The position numbers and the translations under genes are program-made. This document shows positions 23,518 through 32,141 of a stretch of DNA of 53,223 bases, one piece after another (positions within the stretch are counted from its first letter, which is position 1; every line of letters begins with the position of its first letter). The notes under the pieces are model-generated. The model was not told where the DNA came from and searched no databases. It was given only the letters and a program-made list of their open reading frames with translations. Source of the DNA: Syntrophaceae bacterium UBA1062. GTDB taxonomy: Bacteria; Desulfobacterota; Desulfomonilia; UBA1062. The DNA lies in the NCBI GenBank assembly GCA_002316295.1, contig DCDF01000112.1, positions 1 to 53,223 on the forward strand. The letters are read 5' to 3'.

Positions 23518-25989
23518 ATGTCGAAAGCATCAGCAGCCATAGAACAGAGGGAAGTCAATGGTGCGCCGTCCACTCCACGGGTTGAAAAACGCTATCAGGA
23601 GCTCCTTGATCATGAGCCGTGCATCGATTCCGAAAGGGCGGTTCTTTTTACGGAGTACATGAAGCAGCACTGGACCGAGCCCCGATATCTCAGGGCCGGC
23701 GGGGCCTTGAAGCATGTGCTCTCCAACCTCACCGCAAAGATCTGGGACGACGAGCTCATCGTGGGCAACTGCTCGCGGTATTTCAAGGGAACCCAAGTGT
23801 ATCCTGAGTATGAATGCTGGATGATGGAGGGGTTCAAGAAGATCAAGCGCGAAGAAGAGCGCTATATGGAAGGCACCCTGCAGGAAAGAAAGGGCGATCG
23901 TCTCGGGATCTATCTGATCTACCCAGAAGACAAGGAGCAGATCCTCGAGGTCGCCAAGTTCTGGGAGGGCAAAGACTGGAGAACGCTGGCCGAGAAGTAT
24001 CTGCGCGAGACCAAGAACGATTTCGATATGGTCGAGAAGTGGATGCAGCAACTCGTGTTCCTGCGGTTCATGTTCGACGTTCCCGAGGGGCGGCTGATCG
24101 TCGATTATCAGAAGATTATCGACGAGGGGGTCGAGGGTCTCATCAAGCGAATCGACGGCAAGATCGCCGGGCTTGGAGACCTCAGCTCCAAGGAGTTGTT
24201 CGACAAGTACAACTTCTACCAGGGAGTGAAGATGGCCCTAGAAGGCCTGGTCGCCTATGCGGAAAACCACGCGGAGGAGGCCGAGCGTCTCGCGGCCGAG
24301 TGCAAGAGTCCCACCCGGAAGAAAGAGCTGCTCGAGATCGCCCGGATCTGCCGCAAGGTTCCGAGAAAGCCCGCCGACACCTTCCGCGAGGCGATGCAGT
24401 CCTTCTGGTTCACACACGTGGTGCTCTTCATCGAGCTCAACGGTCGCGGAATCTCCCCGGGACGCTTCGACCAGTACATGTACCGGACGTTCAAGGCCGA
24501 CCGCGACGCCGGCAACCTTACCGAGCAGGAAGCGCTGGAGCTGCTTGAGCTCATGCGCATCAAGTGCGGTGAGATAAGCCGTGCTCACGCCACTTTCACC
24601 GAATCCTATCTGGGCGGCAGCGTGTATCAGAACGTCACCCTGGGCGGTGTGGACCGCTACGGCAATCCCTGCGACAACGAGCTCTCGAGCCTGGTGCTGC
24701 AGGCCGGCATCAATGTGAAGACCTGGCAGCCGACTCTCTCGGTGCGCTGGCGCGACGATATGAACGAGGAGTTCAAGCACAAGGCCATCGAGTGCATCAA
24801 GGCCGGTTCGGGTTATCCGGCGCTCTTCAACGACACGCTCGCCACCGAGCGATTCATCAAGGTGACCGGCGCCAACCTCGAGGACGCACGCGACTGGGCT
24901 CCGTGCGGCTGTGTGGACATGCAGATCTGCGGCAAGCGCATGCCCATGTACGCCGTGCCCCATACCAACAATCTGAAGATCTTCGAGCTCGTGCTCAATC
25001 ACGGGGTAAACCCGGTCACCGGCGACAAGCTCCTGGACGTCAAGATCGACGTGAACACCGCGACGTACGAGCAGATCGTCGAAGAATACAACCGGGTGCA
25101 GGATATCATCATCAAGCGCGAGGAGGAGTACTGGAACACCATCATGCTCGTGCACAACGACCTCGGTCTGGTGCACCCCATCATGACCGCGCTCCTGGAC
25201 GACTGCATCGACAAGGGCATGGACGCCTATGAGGGCGGGTGCCGGTATAACGACCCGGCCTATGTCATCTCCTGCGGCGTGGTGAGCGTCGCCAATTCTC
25301 TGGCGGCCATCAAAAAGGTCGTCTTCGAGGATAAGAAGGTCAGCATGGCCGAGCTGCTCGATGCCCTGAAAGACAACTTCAAGGGGCATGAGAAGCTGAG
25401 AAAGATGCTGCTCGACGCGCCCAAGTACGGCAATGATGACGATTATGTCGATCTTATCCTGGCAGAGCTCTACGATGCATGGTCGGATTCGGCCCAGAGC
25501 GTAAAGAACTGGGTCGGCGAGCCGTGGAGACCGAGCACCCTGTCGGTCACCACCCAGGTGCTTCACGGCAAGGCCTGCGGTGCGACCCCCGATGGAAGGC
25601 TTGCGGGCGATTTCGTTGCCGACGGCGCACTCTCGGCATTCCCCGGAACCGATGTGAACGGACCGACAAGCCTCATCAAATCAGCCACCAAGGTCGACGC
25701 CTGCAATCTCCAGTCCACCCTGTTCAACATGAAGTTCAATCCTTCGGCCATTGAGGGCAGGGCAGGGGCTGAGAAGTTCATACGACTCAATGACGCATAC
25801 TTCAATCTGGGCGGGTATCAGGTCCAGTACAACATCGTTGACCGCAACATGCTCATCGATGCCCAGAAGCATCCTGAGAAGTACTCCGATCTCATGGTCC
25901 GGGTCGCCGGGTTCACGGCGCGCTTCATCGATCTCGGCCCCGAGGTCCAGAGGCAGGTTATTGAGCGGACACAGTTCTCTGAAGTCTAG
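23518..25989 (+). CDS. Glycyl radical enzyme (PFL-like dehydratase/lyase/decarboxylase family)
   Basis: 823 aa. The C-terminal glycyl radical loop reads RVAGFTARFIDL, with the radical Gly at 798, 25 residues from the end. The thiyl Cys is C465 in APCGCVDMQ. Most eliminating and decarboxylating GREs have GCVE at this place, with the Glu as acid/base; here it is Asp467. There is no CC pair as in formate acetyltransferase, and no arylsuccinate-synthase-type loop. The start follows GGGGGG. Downstream are an AOR module and, six genes on, an activase. Family knowledge: such enzymes often release an aldehyde from a 1,2-diol, choline-type or isethionate-type substrate. The actual substrate is unknown. 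Confidence 0.92.
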   Translation: MSKASAAIEQREVNGAPSTPRVEKRYQELLDHEPCIDSERAVLFTEYMKQHWTEPRYLRAGGALKHVLSNLTAKIWDDELIVGNCSRYFKGTQVYPEYECWMMEGFKKIKREEERYMEGTLQERKGDRLGIYLIYPEDKEQILEVAKFWEGKDWRTLAEKYLRETKNDFDMVEKWMQQLVFLRFMFDVPEGRLIVDYQKIIDEGVEGLIKRIDGKIAGLGDLSSKELFDKYNFYQGVKMALEGLVAYAENHAEEAERLAAECKSPTRKKELLEIARICRKVPRKPADTFREAMQSFWFTHVVLFIELNGRGISPGRFDQYMYRTFKADRDAGNLTEQEALELLELMRIKCGEISRAHATFTESYLGGSVYQNVTLGGVDRYGNPCDNELSSLVLQAGINVKTWQPTLSVRWRDDMNEEFKHKAIECIKAGSGYPALFNDTLATERFIKVTGANLEDARDWAPCGCVDMQICGKRMPMYAVPHTNNLKIFELVLNHGVNPVTGDKLLDVKIDVNTATYEQIVEEYNRVQDIIIKREEEYWNTIMLVHNDLGLVHPIMTALLDDCIDKGMDAYEGGCRYNDPAYVISCGVVSVANSLAAIKKVVFEDKKVSMAELLDALKDNFKGHEKLRKMLLDAPKYGNDDDYVDLILAELYDAWSDSAQSVKNWVGEPWRPSTLSVTTQVLHGKACGATPDGRLAGDFVADGALSAFPGTDVNGPTSLIKSATKVDACNLQSTLFNMKFNPSAIEGRAGAEKFIRLNDAYFNLGGYQVQYNIVDRNMLIDAQKHPEKYSDLMVRVAGFTARFIDLGPEVQRQVIERTQFSEV

Positions 25990-26085
25990 AGAACCAGAGG
26001 CAAAAGGCGGTGAGTGAACAGGCTTACCAAGACTCCTGACCAAGACGAATGTCTTACAAAAAAACAGTGGGAGGAAGAATACGTC

Positions 26086-26622
26086 ATGGCTTTGAAAGAA
26101 GAAAAGGTTCTCGTAATCGATCCTGACAAGTGCACCGGTTGCCATAGCTGCGAGATGGCATGCTCGATCAAGCACTTCGGCAAGTGCCATTCGTACTTTT
26201 CGCGCATCAGGATCCAGGAGTTCCGGGATGTGAACACCTTTATCCCCGTAACCTGCCAGGCATGTGAAGACGCACCGTGCTTGAAGGTATGTCCGATGAA
26301 CGCACGCGTCAGGCTGGAAAGCGGCGCTGTCGTGACCGATGAAGACAAATGCATCGGCTGCCGTGCATGCATCTACTCATGCCCGTTCGGTGCACCGGTC
26401 ATCAATCCGGATAACGGCAAGACCATGAGCTGCGACCTCTGCATGGATGATCCTATCGGCCCGTGGTGCGTCAAGGCCTGCACGATGCAGCAGGCGATCA
26501 AGTTTGTCCGCGCGCAGGATGCCGCCAGGGCAAAGGGCAGAGACATGGCCAAGCTGCTCGCCGAGGATTACATGCCGCCCAAGCAGGAAGAGGGCGATTT
26601 CGGGTTCAGCTTCAGCGTGTGA
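26086..26622 (+). CDS. Polyferredoxin electron-transfer subunit of the AOR module (AorA-like)
   Basis: 178 aa from ATG 26086, preceded by GGGAGGAAG; an in-frame GTG at 26014 is less likely. Four Cys motifs bind four [4Fe-4S] clusters in the HycB/DmsB manner: CTGCHSCEMAC, CQACEDAPCLKVCP, CIGCRACIYSCP and CDLCMDDPIGPWCVKAC. The gene precedes the tungsten-type AOR by 60 nt, matching the AorA-AorB order of the heteromeric AOR of Aromatoleum. It probably carries electrons between the AOR catalytic subunit and the FAD protein at 28803, or to free ferredoxin. There is no Tat signal, so it is cytosolic. Confidence 0.88.
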   Translation: MALKEEKVLVIDPDKCTGCHSCEMACSIKHFGKCHSYFSRIRIQEFRDVNTFIPVTCQACEDAPCLKVCPMNARVRLESGAVVTDEDKCIGCRACIYSCPFGAPVINPDNGKTMSCDLCMDDPIGPWCVKACTMQQAIKFVRAQDAARAKGRDMAKLLAEDYMPPKQEEGDFGFSFSV

Positions 26623-26682
26623 TCGCAGGCAGGATCAGCAACTGAGAAGTGTACGCACACAAATTAGCGCAAGGAGGAAGAA

Positions 26683-28722
26683 ATGGCTGATTTTCACGGT
26701 TGGAGAGGTCAAAGACTCAGACTCGACATGACCAACTTAACATATGAAATCGAAAAGCTCCCCATGGAGTATTACAAGAAGTGGGTCGGTGGCCGGGGCA
26801 TGAATTCGGACGTGGTGTATCACGAGACCTGGCAGGGTATGGATCCGCTCGATCCCGCAAACCCGCTGTGCTTCGGAAGCGGACCGCTTGCAGGAACGTT
26901 TGCGCCGCTTTCCGGTCGTACCACGATCAGCGCACTGTCTCCTATGACCAGCTCGGTCATGGGCTTGGATGTGCACGGCCACGGCGATACCAACATGGGC
27001 GGCGCATTCGGCCCGGCCATGAAGTATGCAGGCTATGACCAGATCATCGTCAAAGGAAAGGCCGCGAAGCCGACCTGGGTGGTCATTTACGGCGACAAGG
27101 TGGAGTTCCGCGATGCGAGCCACCTCTGGGGCCTCGGAGCCAAGAAGACCACAGTCAAGATACTCGAAGAGCTCGGCGACCCGGATGTCAGGGTTGCATG
27201 CATCGGTCCCGCAGGCGAGAACCTTGTCAAGTTTGCATGCGTGATCAACAACATGAGTGCCGCCGGCGGAAGGACCGGCATGGGCTGCGTCATGGGCTCC
27301 AAGAACCTCAAGGCCATCGCCGTCTACGGCGACAAGCCGATTACGGTGGCAGAGCCAGAGAAGTTCATGAAGCAGGCCTGGGACCTGAGGGAGAGGATCC
27401 ACAACTCCCCGTCCGCAATCAGGCGCCGCGCCGAAGGGTCCATGGACCTGTTCGACGTGGGCAACGCAATCGGCATCAACGCGTACAAGAACGCATTCGC
27501 GGGCTTCATGCCCAGGATCGAAGAGGTCTACGGCGGCATGCAGTGGGCCGAGAAGTTCCTGTTCAGACGCAAGGGATGCTGGTCCTGTCCTGTCTCCTGC
27601 GGCAGGTACACCCTGATCAAGGAAGGCAAGTGGGCCGGCTATCACTGCGGAGGCCCCGAGATGGAGAGCAACTGTAACCTGGGCTGCCGCATCGCCTCCT
27701 ATGACCTGGCCGGCGTCAACGTGCTCTGCGGCGTGGTCAATGATCTCGGCATGGACAGCATCTCCACCGGCGCCGCACTGTCCTGGACCATGGAGTGCTT
27801 CGAGAAGGGATACCTCACCGAGGCAGACACCGGCGGCATCAAGCTCGAGTGGGCAGACATAGAGACATCGCTCAAGGTCGTCGACATGATCGCTCACAGG
27901 CAGGGCTTCGGCGACATCCTGGCGGAAGGTAACGTGCGCGTGGCGAACAAGCTGGGCAAGGGACTCGACTGCGTGCCCCACTGCCGTGGCCTCGAGCACA
28001 TCAGCGTGGATCCCAGAATCACCATGGGATTCAGCCTCGGATACGCCATGTCCACCCGCGGCTCCGACCACCTCAAGAACTACTCCTGTCTGGAGTTCCC
28101 GGGCTGCGCCAGAAGCCGTGCCTACCAGATCGACGAGATCTTCGGCCCGGAAGGCGCAAAGAAGTTCTGGGAGGACTTCCCCAAAGAGATGACCGAGCTC
28201 GACACCAAGCCCGTGCTCTGCACCTGGTCTGAAAAGAACAAGTGCGTGGCCGACCTGGTGAGCTGCTGCTGCCAGGCGATCGGTTCCTGGGGCGGAGCGG
28301 GCAGCTGGAAAGAGGCTTACTATCCGCTGTTCAAGCTGATCACCGGCACCGAGATGACAGAGGAAGATCTCTTCAAGGTCGCCGAGCGCGTCATCAATAC
28401 CGAGCGCGCCGTGTGGCTGAGAAACGGCAGTGGCATCCAGGACGACACACACGTCGACCGCTTCTTTGATGAGGGTGTCGTCGACGGTCCGTACAAGGGA
28501 AAGAAGATCGACAGAGACAAGTGGGCCTGGGCGCAGCAGGAATACTACAAGTGCCACGGCTGGGACAAATATGGGTTTATCACCCCTGAAAAGGCCAAGG
28601 AGCTGAATCTCGAAGAGATAATCCCGGACATGGAGAAGGGAAAAGAGATCTGCATCAAGTGGCTCAAGAGCGGCAAAAAACCCACAACCCCGGTGTTCAT
28701 TCCCAAGGAGTTCAGAAAGTAG
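26683..28722 (+). CDS. aorB: Tungsten-type aldehyde:ferredoxin oxidoreductase, catalytic subunit
   Basis: 679 aa, somewhat longer than the usual 600-620. The N-terminal AOR domain contains GRGMNSDVVYHE, SGRTTISALSPMTSS and NMGGAFGPAMKYAGYD. Pterin-binding pieces include IGPAGENLVKFACVINN and GGRTGMGCVMGSKNLKAI. The [4Fe-4S] ligands are C299, C302 and C306 in CWSCPVSCG, plus a later Cys, probably in the CCC at 528-530. These enzymes oxidise aldehydes to carboxylic acids with a bis-pterin tungsten site, or run in reverse. AAGGAGGAAG precedes the start. The neighbours on both sides fit AorA and AorC. The relative BamB (class II benzoyl-CoA reductase) is an alternative, but its partner genes are missing. 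Confidence 0.9.
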   Translation: MADFHGWRGQRLRLDMTNLTYEIEKLPMEYYKKWVGGRGMNSDVVYHETWQGMDPLDPANPLCFGSGPLAGTFAPLSGRTTISALSPMTSSVMGLDVHGHGDTNMGGAFGPAMKYAGYDQIIVKGKAAKPTWVVIYGDKVEFRDASHLWGLGAKKTTVKILEELGDPDVRVACIGPAGENLVKFACVINNMSAAGGRTGMGCVMGSKNLKAIAVYGDKPITVAEPEKFMKQAWDLRERIHNSPSAIRRRAEGSMDLFDVGNAIGINAYKNAFAGFMPRIEEVYGGMQWAEKFLFRRKGCWSCPVSCGRYTLIKEGKWAGYHCGGPEMESNCNLGCRIASYDLAGVNVLCGVVNDLGMDSISTGAALSWTMECFEKGYLTEADTGGIKLEWADIETSLKVVDMIAHRQGFGDILAEGNVRVANKLGKGLDCVPHCRGLEHISVDPRITMGFSLGYAMSTRGSDHLKNYSCLEFPGCARSRAYQIDEIFGPEGAKKFWEDFPKEMTELDTKPVLCTWSEKNKCVADLVSCCCQAIGSWGGAGSWKEAYYPLFKLITGTEMTEEDLFKVAERVINTERAVWLRNGSGIQDDTHVDRFFDEGVVDGPYKGKKIDRDKWAWAQQEYYKCHGWDKYGFITPEKAKELNLEEIIPDMEKGKEICIKWLKSGKKPTTPVFIPKEFRK

Positions 28723-28745
28723 GGATTTGCGCATCATACAAACGG

Positions 28746-28772
28746 GCGGCCCCGGCGTAGCGTCGGGGCCGC
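28746..28772 (+). other. GC-rich intercistronic hairpin after the AOR gene
   Basis: GCGGCCCCG (28746-28754) pairs with CGGGGCCGC (28764-28772). There is no T-tract; it may slow exonucleases or tune expression of the FAD subunit downstream. Confidence 0.5.
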
Positions 28773-28802
28773 TCTGAAGATAATGACGAAGGAGCGATCT
28801 CC

Positions 28803-30131
28803 GTGAAGGTAGTAATTGTTGGAAACGGAATAGCAGGTAACGAAGTCGCCTCGTACTTGAGGGAGCACGGAAAAGACAAAGATATCGACATCACTATACT
28901 GTCGGCCGAGAAGTTCCCGGAGTACGATCCCTGTTCGCTTCCGTACTTTGTGGGCGGGGAAGTGGACCGGAATGTGGTCTTCAGAAAGAGTCTCGATCAT
29001 TACAAGAAAAACAGGATTAATCTGGTCCTCGACAACAAGGCGGTTTCCATCGATTCGAATGCCAAGAAGGTGACGACCGAAAAAGGGGATGTGTTCCCTT
29101 ATGACAGCCTTGTCCTGGCGCACGGAGGTTCTCTGTTCATCCCCCCGATTCCCGGGGTGAATCTCGATGGAGTCCTCAGCTGCAAGGTCCTGGCCGAGGC
29201 GGATAAGCTGGCCAGGCACAAGGGCACCAAGGCCGTGGTCATCGGATCGGGCGCGATCGGCATCGAAGCCGCCGAGGCCTTGAAGCTCAAGGGCTACCAG
29301 GTCACCATCATCGAGCTGCTCGACTGGATCATGCCCACCCTGTTCTGCGAAGGAGCAGCCCGGTTTCTCGAAGACGAGATGCGTGGATACGGCATCGAGG
29401 TCTACACCTCGGAAAAGGTGCTCAGCATCCAAGGCGACGGCTCGGTGGAGTCGGTGAAGACAGACAAGCGCGTCATCCCCTGCGACACCGTCGTGATCGC
29501 AACAGGCGTGGTCCCCGGAAGACCGCTCGCGGAAACGGCTGGAGTCGCCTGTGACCGCGGTGTTCTGGTCAACGATCAGATGCTTACCAATGTCGATGAT
29601 ATCTATGCCTGCGGAGACTGTGTGCAGACATACGACGCCTGTACCGGTGAAGGCTGCATGTATCAGCTCAAGCACAACGCCATCGAGCAGGCAAGGATCG
29701 TGGCCAGAAACATCCTCGGCGAGAAGGCGCAGTACCGGGGCGCCTATCCCTTCGCTCGGGCGCACTATTTCGACACCCACGCGGTAACCTTCGGCAAGAC
29801 CATGAAGGGGGCCGAGAGAATATGCACACTGGATCAGGTGGAGGTTCTCGAACGCAGCACGATCAACGGATATCTGCGGCTGCTGCTCAAGGAAGGGAAG
29901 ATCATCGGCGGGCAGGCCATAGGCAAAATGGCCGACTACGCCGGACTTCTGATGGGCTGTATGTGGCGAGGCGAAGATCTGCATGAGTTTATCGAGAACT
30001 GGCCGAAGATCGCTGAGCTCGATTCTCCTTATCCCTGGCAGGCCAGAAAGCTGGGGCAACTGCTGGGGCTGAGCTCTCTCGACGCGAAGCCGGGCAAAGG
30101 ATTGGAACGGGTTTACGCTATCCTGAAGTAG
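28803..30131 (+). CDS. FAD-dependent NAD(P) oxidoreductase, likely AOR electron-output subunit (AorC-like)
   Basis: 442 aa from GTG 28803. FAD-binding VVIVGNGIAGNEVA is at the N-terminus and the NAD-binding VVIGSGAIGIEAAEAL at about residues 146-162; a second FAD motif is IYACGDCVQ. C44 in DPCSLPYFVGG matches the redox Cys of the NADH oxidase/CoA-disulfide reductase family. In the heteromeric tungsten AOR a protein of this family accepts electrons from the polyferredoxin and reduces NAD+. The gene order here (polyferredoxin, AOR, FAD protein) matches. A free-standing NADH oxidase or CoA-disulfide reductase is the alternative. Confidence 0.82.
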   Translation: MKVVIVGNGIAGNEVASYLREHGKDKDIDITILSAEKFPEYDPCSLPYFVGGEVDRNVVFRKSLDHYKKNRINLVLDNKAVSIDSNAKKVTTEKGDVFPYDSLVLAHGGSLFIPPIPGVNLDGVLSCKVLAEADKLARHKGTKAVVIGSGAIGIEAAEALKLKGYQVTIIELLDWIMPTLFCEGAARFLEDEMRGYGIEVYTSEKVLSIQGDGSVESVKTDKRVIPCDTVVIATGVVPGRPLAETAGVACDRGVLVNDQMLTNVDDIYACGDCVQTYDACTGEGCMYQLKHNAIEQARIVARNILGEKAQYRGAYPFARAHYFDTHAVTFGKTMKGAERICTLDQVEVLERSTINGYLRLLLKEGKIIGGQAIGKMADYAGLLMGCMWRGEDLHEFIENWPKIAELDSPYPWQARKLGQLLGLSSLDAKPGKGLERVYAILK

Positions 30132-30139
30132 GCTCTCCA

Positions 30140-30181
30140 ACGAATCGCCGCCGGCCTCGTACAGGCCCTGCGGCGATTCGT
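30140..30181 (+). terminator. Long intercistronic hairpin, attenuator-like
   Basis: ACGAATCGCCGC (30140-30151) pairs with GCGGCGATTCGT (30170-30181), with an inner GGCCT/AGGCC extension. There is no U-tract, so termination would be partial. It separates the AOR module from the transporter. Confidence 0.5.
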
Positions 30182-30250
30182 CGGAAAGTTGTAAATATTG
30201 CTTAAGAAAAGCACGGAAAACATCACAACTATACGAAGAGGAGAGAGAGT

Positions 30251-30841
30251 ATGGCACACGATAACGGCAGCAAGTTTGCAAATCCCGGCCCGGCCGGTTT
30301 GATGGTTCTCGCGTTCTACCTGGGCTGTCTGTGGCCGGTGGCTACCGGAATGGCCTCACACGACCAGGGTACCGTCCTTATCGCCCTCGGCTTCGCAGGC
30401 GCGATCACCCAGATCGTAGCTGGTGTCATAGCGCTGCACAAGGGTGAGATTCTCAACGGCAATATCCTGTGTGCATTCAGCGCCTTCATGTGGCTGGGAT
30501 GCATCGAGCATCTGGGGAAAGTTCTCGGATGGATTCCGCCCAACACCGCGATGGTCGACGGATGGGTCTTCCTCATCATGGGCATCCTCATGGTCATCTT
30601 CACCCATCCGCACCTGGCGGCTCCCAAGGTGGCGTTCTGGTTCATGGTGTTCACCGACCTGTTCTTCGTGCCCGCAGGCCTGTTCTTCCTCACCGGGCAG
30701 AAGATTTTCTGGCTCATTGCAGGCTGGGACCTTCCGCTGGTCGTCATTTCGATCATCTGGCTGGTCGGCGGCACCGTTCTGAACAATTTCTGGGGCAGGC
30801 AGGTGATTCCGCTCGGGAAACCATACCGGCCCCTTGCATAG
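30251..30841 (+). CDS. Acetate/succinate-type transporter (AceTr, GPR1/FUN34/YaaH family)
   Basis: 196 aa with six predicted membrane helices. The family signature N-P-x-P-x-G-L appears as FANPGPAGLMVLAFYLG at residues about 13-30, and a later helix contains FSAFMWLGCIEHLG. SatP/YaaH-type proteins move acetate, succinate or other short monocarboxylates, mostly with protons. In this cluster it could export the acid produced by AOR or import a short-chain acid substrate. The ribosome site is GAGGAGAGAG. The hairpin before it and the following genes suggest it belongs to the same transcript. Confidence 0.8.
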   Translation: MAHDNGSKFANPGPAGLMVLAFYLGCLWPVATGMASHDQGTVLIALGFAGAITQIVAGVIALHKGEILNGNILCAFSAFMWLGCIEHLGKVLGWIPPNTAMVDGWVFLIMGILMVIFTHPHLAAPKVAFWFMVFTDLFFVPAGLFFLTGQKIFWLIAGWDLPLVVISIIWLVGGTVLNNFWGRQVIPLGKPYRPLA

Positions 30842-30895
30842 CAGTTTAATGGGTGAAACAAGCTTCTGGTTTAAATCCACGAAAGGAGTAACCTT

Positions 30896-31984
30896 ATGAG
30901 CAAAGCGATGGACGATTGGGCCAAGATGCCCTTCGGAAGAGCCATCACCGCAGACGAGCTCCACAAGAGAACTCATCCGGCGTGGCCCTACAACTACTTC
31001 AACCCCGGCAAGCCGGTCGATCCGGAGAAGGTTGACGAGATACTCAAAGGCTGCATTGACGTGCACATCCACGGCGCGCCGCTCGGCGGCTGGCTGCCCG
31101 GCAGGCCCACCATGGTCGAGACCTGCATCGAGGCGAGCGAGGCCGGCATGCGGGCCCTGGTGTTCAAGGACCACAACACCATGGTCAACAACTGCGCCGC
31201 CATCATCCAGGATTTCCTGGGCAGGATGGCGAAAGAAAAGGCCAAGGAAGGCATCGAGTTCACCCCGGTCGAGGTCTACGGCGGCATCACCCTCAATCAT
31301 ACGGTCGGCGGCATGAACGCCCACGCGGTGAAGGTGGCCCTCGGCTACGGCCGCTGCAAAGAGGTGTGGCTGCCCTCCCTGGACGCCATGCACCAGCGGC
31401 AGGCCCAGGGCTGGCCCAAGGAAGAGTGGGAGAAGAAGGGTATCTGCGTGACCAAGGGCGGCATCGGCGCCAGCGAGGACCTAACCGACGAGATGATCGA
31501 GGTCTTGGACGTAATGGCCGACTTCAACAACAACACCAAGGGTGACGTCACCGTGCTGTCTGCCTGCCACGTGTCCAACGAGGAGAAGGTCGCGATTCTG
31601 AAGTATATCAAGAAGAAGGGCATGAACGTCAAGGTTCTGCTCGACCACGTGACCCAGGAGATGACCATCCTGACCCCGAGCGAGGCCAAGGAAATGATAG
31701 ACTTGGGCGGCTACCTCGAGTTCGCGGAGTGCTCCTGCATCCCGTGGCCGGGAATGGCTGACTGGATCGTGGCATACGACTACTCCTTCAGCCTCATGAA
31801 GGAGCTCATCAAGGAGAAGGGTCCGGACCACCTCGTGCTCATCACCGACGCGGGTCAGCCGGGCAACAAGCCGGTCGCCGGCTGGAAGATGTTCATCAAG
31901 TACTGCCTCGCACAGGGCATCAGCGAGGAGATGATCAACGTCATGGCAAAAGAAGTACCGGCTAAACTTATATACGCAGAATAG
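30896..31984 (+). CDS. DUF6282-like putative metal-dependent hydrolase (amidohydrolase-type)
   Basis: 362 aa. It has a metal-site motif CIDVHIHGAP with D55, H57 and H59, and further candidate ligands in VFKDHNTM, LSACHVSNEE, LLDHVTQEM and LITDAGQPG. This order (H-x-H, His, His, Asp) is that of amidohydrolase/TIM-barrel hydrolases. I relate it to the uncharacterised DUF6282 proteins; no enzyme activity is established. There is no signal peptide. The GAAAGGAG site and location between the transporter and the GRE activase show it is part of the pathway. It may hydrolyse a lactone, amide or ester linkage before or after the radical step; that is inference. Confidence 0.75.
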   Translation: MSKAMDDWAKMPFGRAITADELHKRTHPAWPYNYFNPGKPVDPEKVDEILKGCIDVHIHGAPLGGWLPGRPTMVETCIEASEAGMRALVFKDHNTMVNNCAAIIQDFLGRMAKEKAKEGIEFTPVEVYGGITLNHTVGGMNAHAVKVALGYGRCKEVWLPSLDAMHQRQAQGWPKEEWEKKGICVTKGGIGASEDLTDEMIEVLDVMADFNNNTKGDVTVLSACHVSNEEKVAILKYIKKKGMNVKVLLDHVTQEMTILTPSEAKEMIDLGGYLEFAECSCIPWPGMADWIVAYDYSFSLMKELIKEKGPDHLVLITDAGQPGNKPVAGWKMFIKYCLAQGISEEMINVMAKEVPAKLIYAE

Positions 31985-31990
31985 CCTCTT

Positions 31991-32049
31991 GCCTGCTCAG
32001 GATGTATTCAATCCCCGTTATGCATCCTGATACTGCATCCTGAGCAGGC
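31991..32049 (+). promoter_or_regulatory. Long hairpin with two competing partners before the activase gene
   Basis: GCCTGCTCAGGATG (31991-32004) pairs perfectly over 14 bp with CATCCTGAGCAGGC (32036-32049). A direct repeat, TGCATCCTGA, occurs at 32022-32031 and 32035-32044, so AGGATG (31999-32004) can also pair with CATCCT at 32023-32028. Two alternative stems of different strength suggest attenuation or an RNA switch that lowers activase relative to enzyme. Confidence 0.55.
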
Positions 32050-32141
32050 TTCTTCACCAGGAAAGGGAATGATTCGTTCATGAACGTAGGAAGTGCCCGT
32101 ACAGCTCCGAAAAACGCTGCGTGCGGAAAGGATCTCTATTC

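Noticed and set aside
26086..28722. Class II benzoyl-CoA reductase BamBC
   Set aside because: Polyferredoxin plus AOR family could fit, but none of BamD-I nor any CoA ligase or ring-cleavage gene is present, while the following FAD gene matches an AorABC-type enzyme.
26737..30281. Very long minus-strand open frames opposite the AOR and FAD-oxidoreductase genes (666 and 515 codons)
   Set aside because: They mirror the codon bias of the true plus-strand genes, lack ribosome sites and have no recognisable motifs.
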